Positions 63,105-64,000 of a DNA stretch of 64,000 bases are shown here, in pieces. Position 1 is the first letter of the stretch; the number at the start of each line of letters is the position of its first letter. The stretch comes from Leminorella grimontii ATCC 33999 = DSM 5078 (GTDB lineage Bacteria > Pseudomonadota > Gammaproteobacteria > Enterobacterales > Enterobacteriaceae): contig NZ_AUUA01000003.1 in assembly GCF_000439085.1 (NCBI RefSeq), positions 124,001-188,000 of the forward strand. The letters run 5' to 3'. The notes beneath the pieces were generated by a model. That model saw only the letters and a list, made by a program, of their open reading frames with translations. It had not been told where the DNA came from and searched no databases. The position numbers and the translations under genes were made by a program.

Positions 63105-64000
63105 TCACCCCATGCGGTAGTTAGGCGATTCCTTAGTAATTGTCACATCATGAACGTGACTCTCCTGAATGCCCGCGCCGGTGATGCGGACAAACTCGGC
63201 CTTGGTGCGCAGCTCGTCGATCGTGCCGCAGCCGGTCAGGCCCATACAGGAGCGCAGGCCGCCCATTTGCTGATGCACGATGGCCTTCAGGTAGCCCTTA
63301 TAGGCCACGCGACCTTCAATGCCTTCCGGCACCAGCTTGTCCGCCGCGTTGTCGGTCTGGAAGTAGCGGTCGGAAGAGCCTTTAGACATCGCGCCAAGTG
63401 AGCCCATGCCGCGGTAGGACTTGAACGAACGGCCCTGATACAGCTCGATTTCGCCCGGAGATTCTTCCGTACCGGCAAGCATGGAGCCCACCATCACGCA
63501 GGACGCGCCGGCAGCAATAGCCTTGGCGATGTCGCCGGAGAAGCGGATGCCGCCGTCAGCGATAACCGGAATGCCCATGGAGCCTACGGCTTCAACCGCG
63601 TCGGCAATAGCCGTGATTTGCGGTACGCCCACGCCGGTGACGATGCGGGTGGTACAGATAGAGCCGGGGCCGATGCCCACTTTCACCGCGTTCACGCCCG
63701 CTTCCACCAGCGCTTTAGCGCCAGCTGCCGTCGCGACGTTGCCGCCGATGATTTGCAGCTTGGGATAGGCGGCGCGGGTTTCGCGAATGCGCTGCAGCAC
63801 GCCTTCAGAGTGACCGTGAGACGAGTCGATAAGCAGCACGTCTACGCCCGCTTCCACCAGCGCGGCAACGCGCTCCTCGTTACCGGCGCCGGCGCCGACC
63901 GCAGCGCCTACGCGCAGGCGGCCGTGCTCGTCTTTACAGGCGTTCGGCTTCTGTTCGGCCTTCAGGTAGTCTTTCACGGTGATCATGCCGCGCAGCTGGA
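63105..64000 (-). CDS. guaB: IMP dehydrogenase, 3' part
   Basis: Oxidises IMP to XMP, the committed step to GMP. The frame is open to the window edge; about 298 codons are visible of the family's 488. The visible part runs from the end of the CBS pair (LRGMITVKD) through the catalytic barrel with the loop Cys in [33 protein letters not shown], the flap segment [18 protein letters not shown] and the C-terminus SPNYRMG. First gene of guaBA. Confidence 0.97.
   Translation of the reverse strand, partial: QLRGMITVKDYLKAEQKPNACKDEHGRLRVGAAVGAGAGNEERVAALVEAGVDVLLIDSSHGHSEGVLQRIRETRAAYPKLQIIGGNVATAAGAKALVEAGVNAVKVGIGPGSICTTRIVTGVGVPQITAIADAVEAVGSMGIPVIADGGIRFSGDIAKAIAAGASCVMVGSMLAGTEESPGEIELYQGRSFKSYRGMGSLGAMSKGSSDRYFQTDNAADKLVPEGIEGRVAYKGYLKAIVHQQMGGLRSCMGLTGCGTIDELRTKAEFVRITGAGIQESHVHDVTITKESPNYRMG

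Noticed and set aside
1-64000. tRNA, rRNA or CRISPR sequences
   Set aside because: I looked for the TTCGA/GGTTCGAATCC arm of tRNAs, rRNA stretches and regularly spaced repeats and found none.

Overview
The window is chromosomal DNA of a member of the Enterobacterales. Most proteins can be read as close relatives of Escherichia coli proteins (PurN, SpeG, Epd, RaiA, PheL/PheA, DksA, PcnB, SpeE/SpeD, TyrA/AroF, Can, Hpt, GuaB/GuaA), and an ERIC repeat, which is restricted to enterobacteria and relatives, is present. Gene order differs from E. coli in many places and GC is in the mid-50s by eye. This points to one of the less studied families (Budviciaceae/Leminorella-like is a guess), but the genus cannot be fixed from the sequence alone.

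Layout. 1-4.8 kb: end of purM, purN, speG, a TetR regulator, two small hypothetical genes and a solitary epd. 4.8-8.9 kb: the TPP-riboswitch-controlled thiM-thiD operon, raiA, and pheL-attenuator-ERIC-pheA. 9.5-12.1 kb: an autotransporter. 12.1-18.6 kb: a sigma-54 activator beside a four-gene catabolic operon of unknown substrate, with its own -24/-12 promoter and terminator. 18.8-31.9 kb: an unknown gene, mrcB, hrpB, an MFS/MetX-like pair, then sfsA-dksA-gluQ-pcnB-folK. 32-37.8 kb: yadE, DUF1287, lipoprotein, yadHG, can, hpt. 38-40.6 kb: a regulatory patch with TetR, two DUF1471 proteins and a MarA/SoxS-like activator. 40.7-46.9 kb: yacC-speE-speD, tyrA, aroF, btsR, yfiL. 47-53.9 kb: pspE, a sulfatase with its maturase, a GH4 glycosidase divergent from a LysR regulator, and a clostridial-type hydroxybutyryl-CoA dehydrogenase. 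53.9-61 kb: an accessory island with an antitoxin-tail protein, a ribbon-helix-helix protein, a Phd/RelE-like module, VapBC, an internally deleted IS256-family element and two DUF3396 (type VI immunity family) genes. 61-64 kb: guaA and the 3' part of guaB.

How the genes work together. The core blocks make purines (purMN, guaBA, hpt salvage), thiamine, aromatic amino acids (pheA, tyrA, aroF), folate (folK) and spermidine (speED, with speG to detoxify it). The sigma-54 operon reads as uptake (SLC13 carrier), hydrolysis (amidohydrolase), oxidation (2-hydroxyacid dehydrogenase) and C-C cleavage (RraA-like aldolase) of a carboxylated compound. The sulfatase and its anaerobic maturase form a self-sufficient desulfation pair.

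The most notable unexplained structures are a 151-220 bp structured repeat found in the same orientation inside two different operons (aroF-tyrA and guaB-guaA); the uncharacterised sigma-54 catabolic operon; a 17-bp palindrome on the -10 box of a MarA-like gene; and the orphan immunity cluster.
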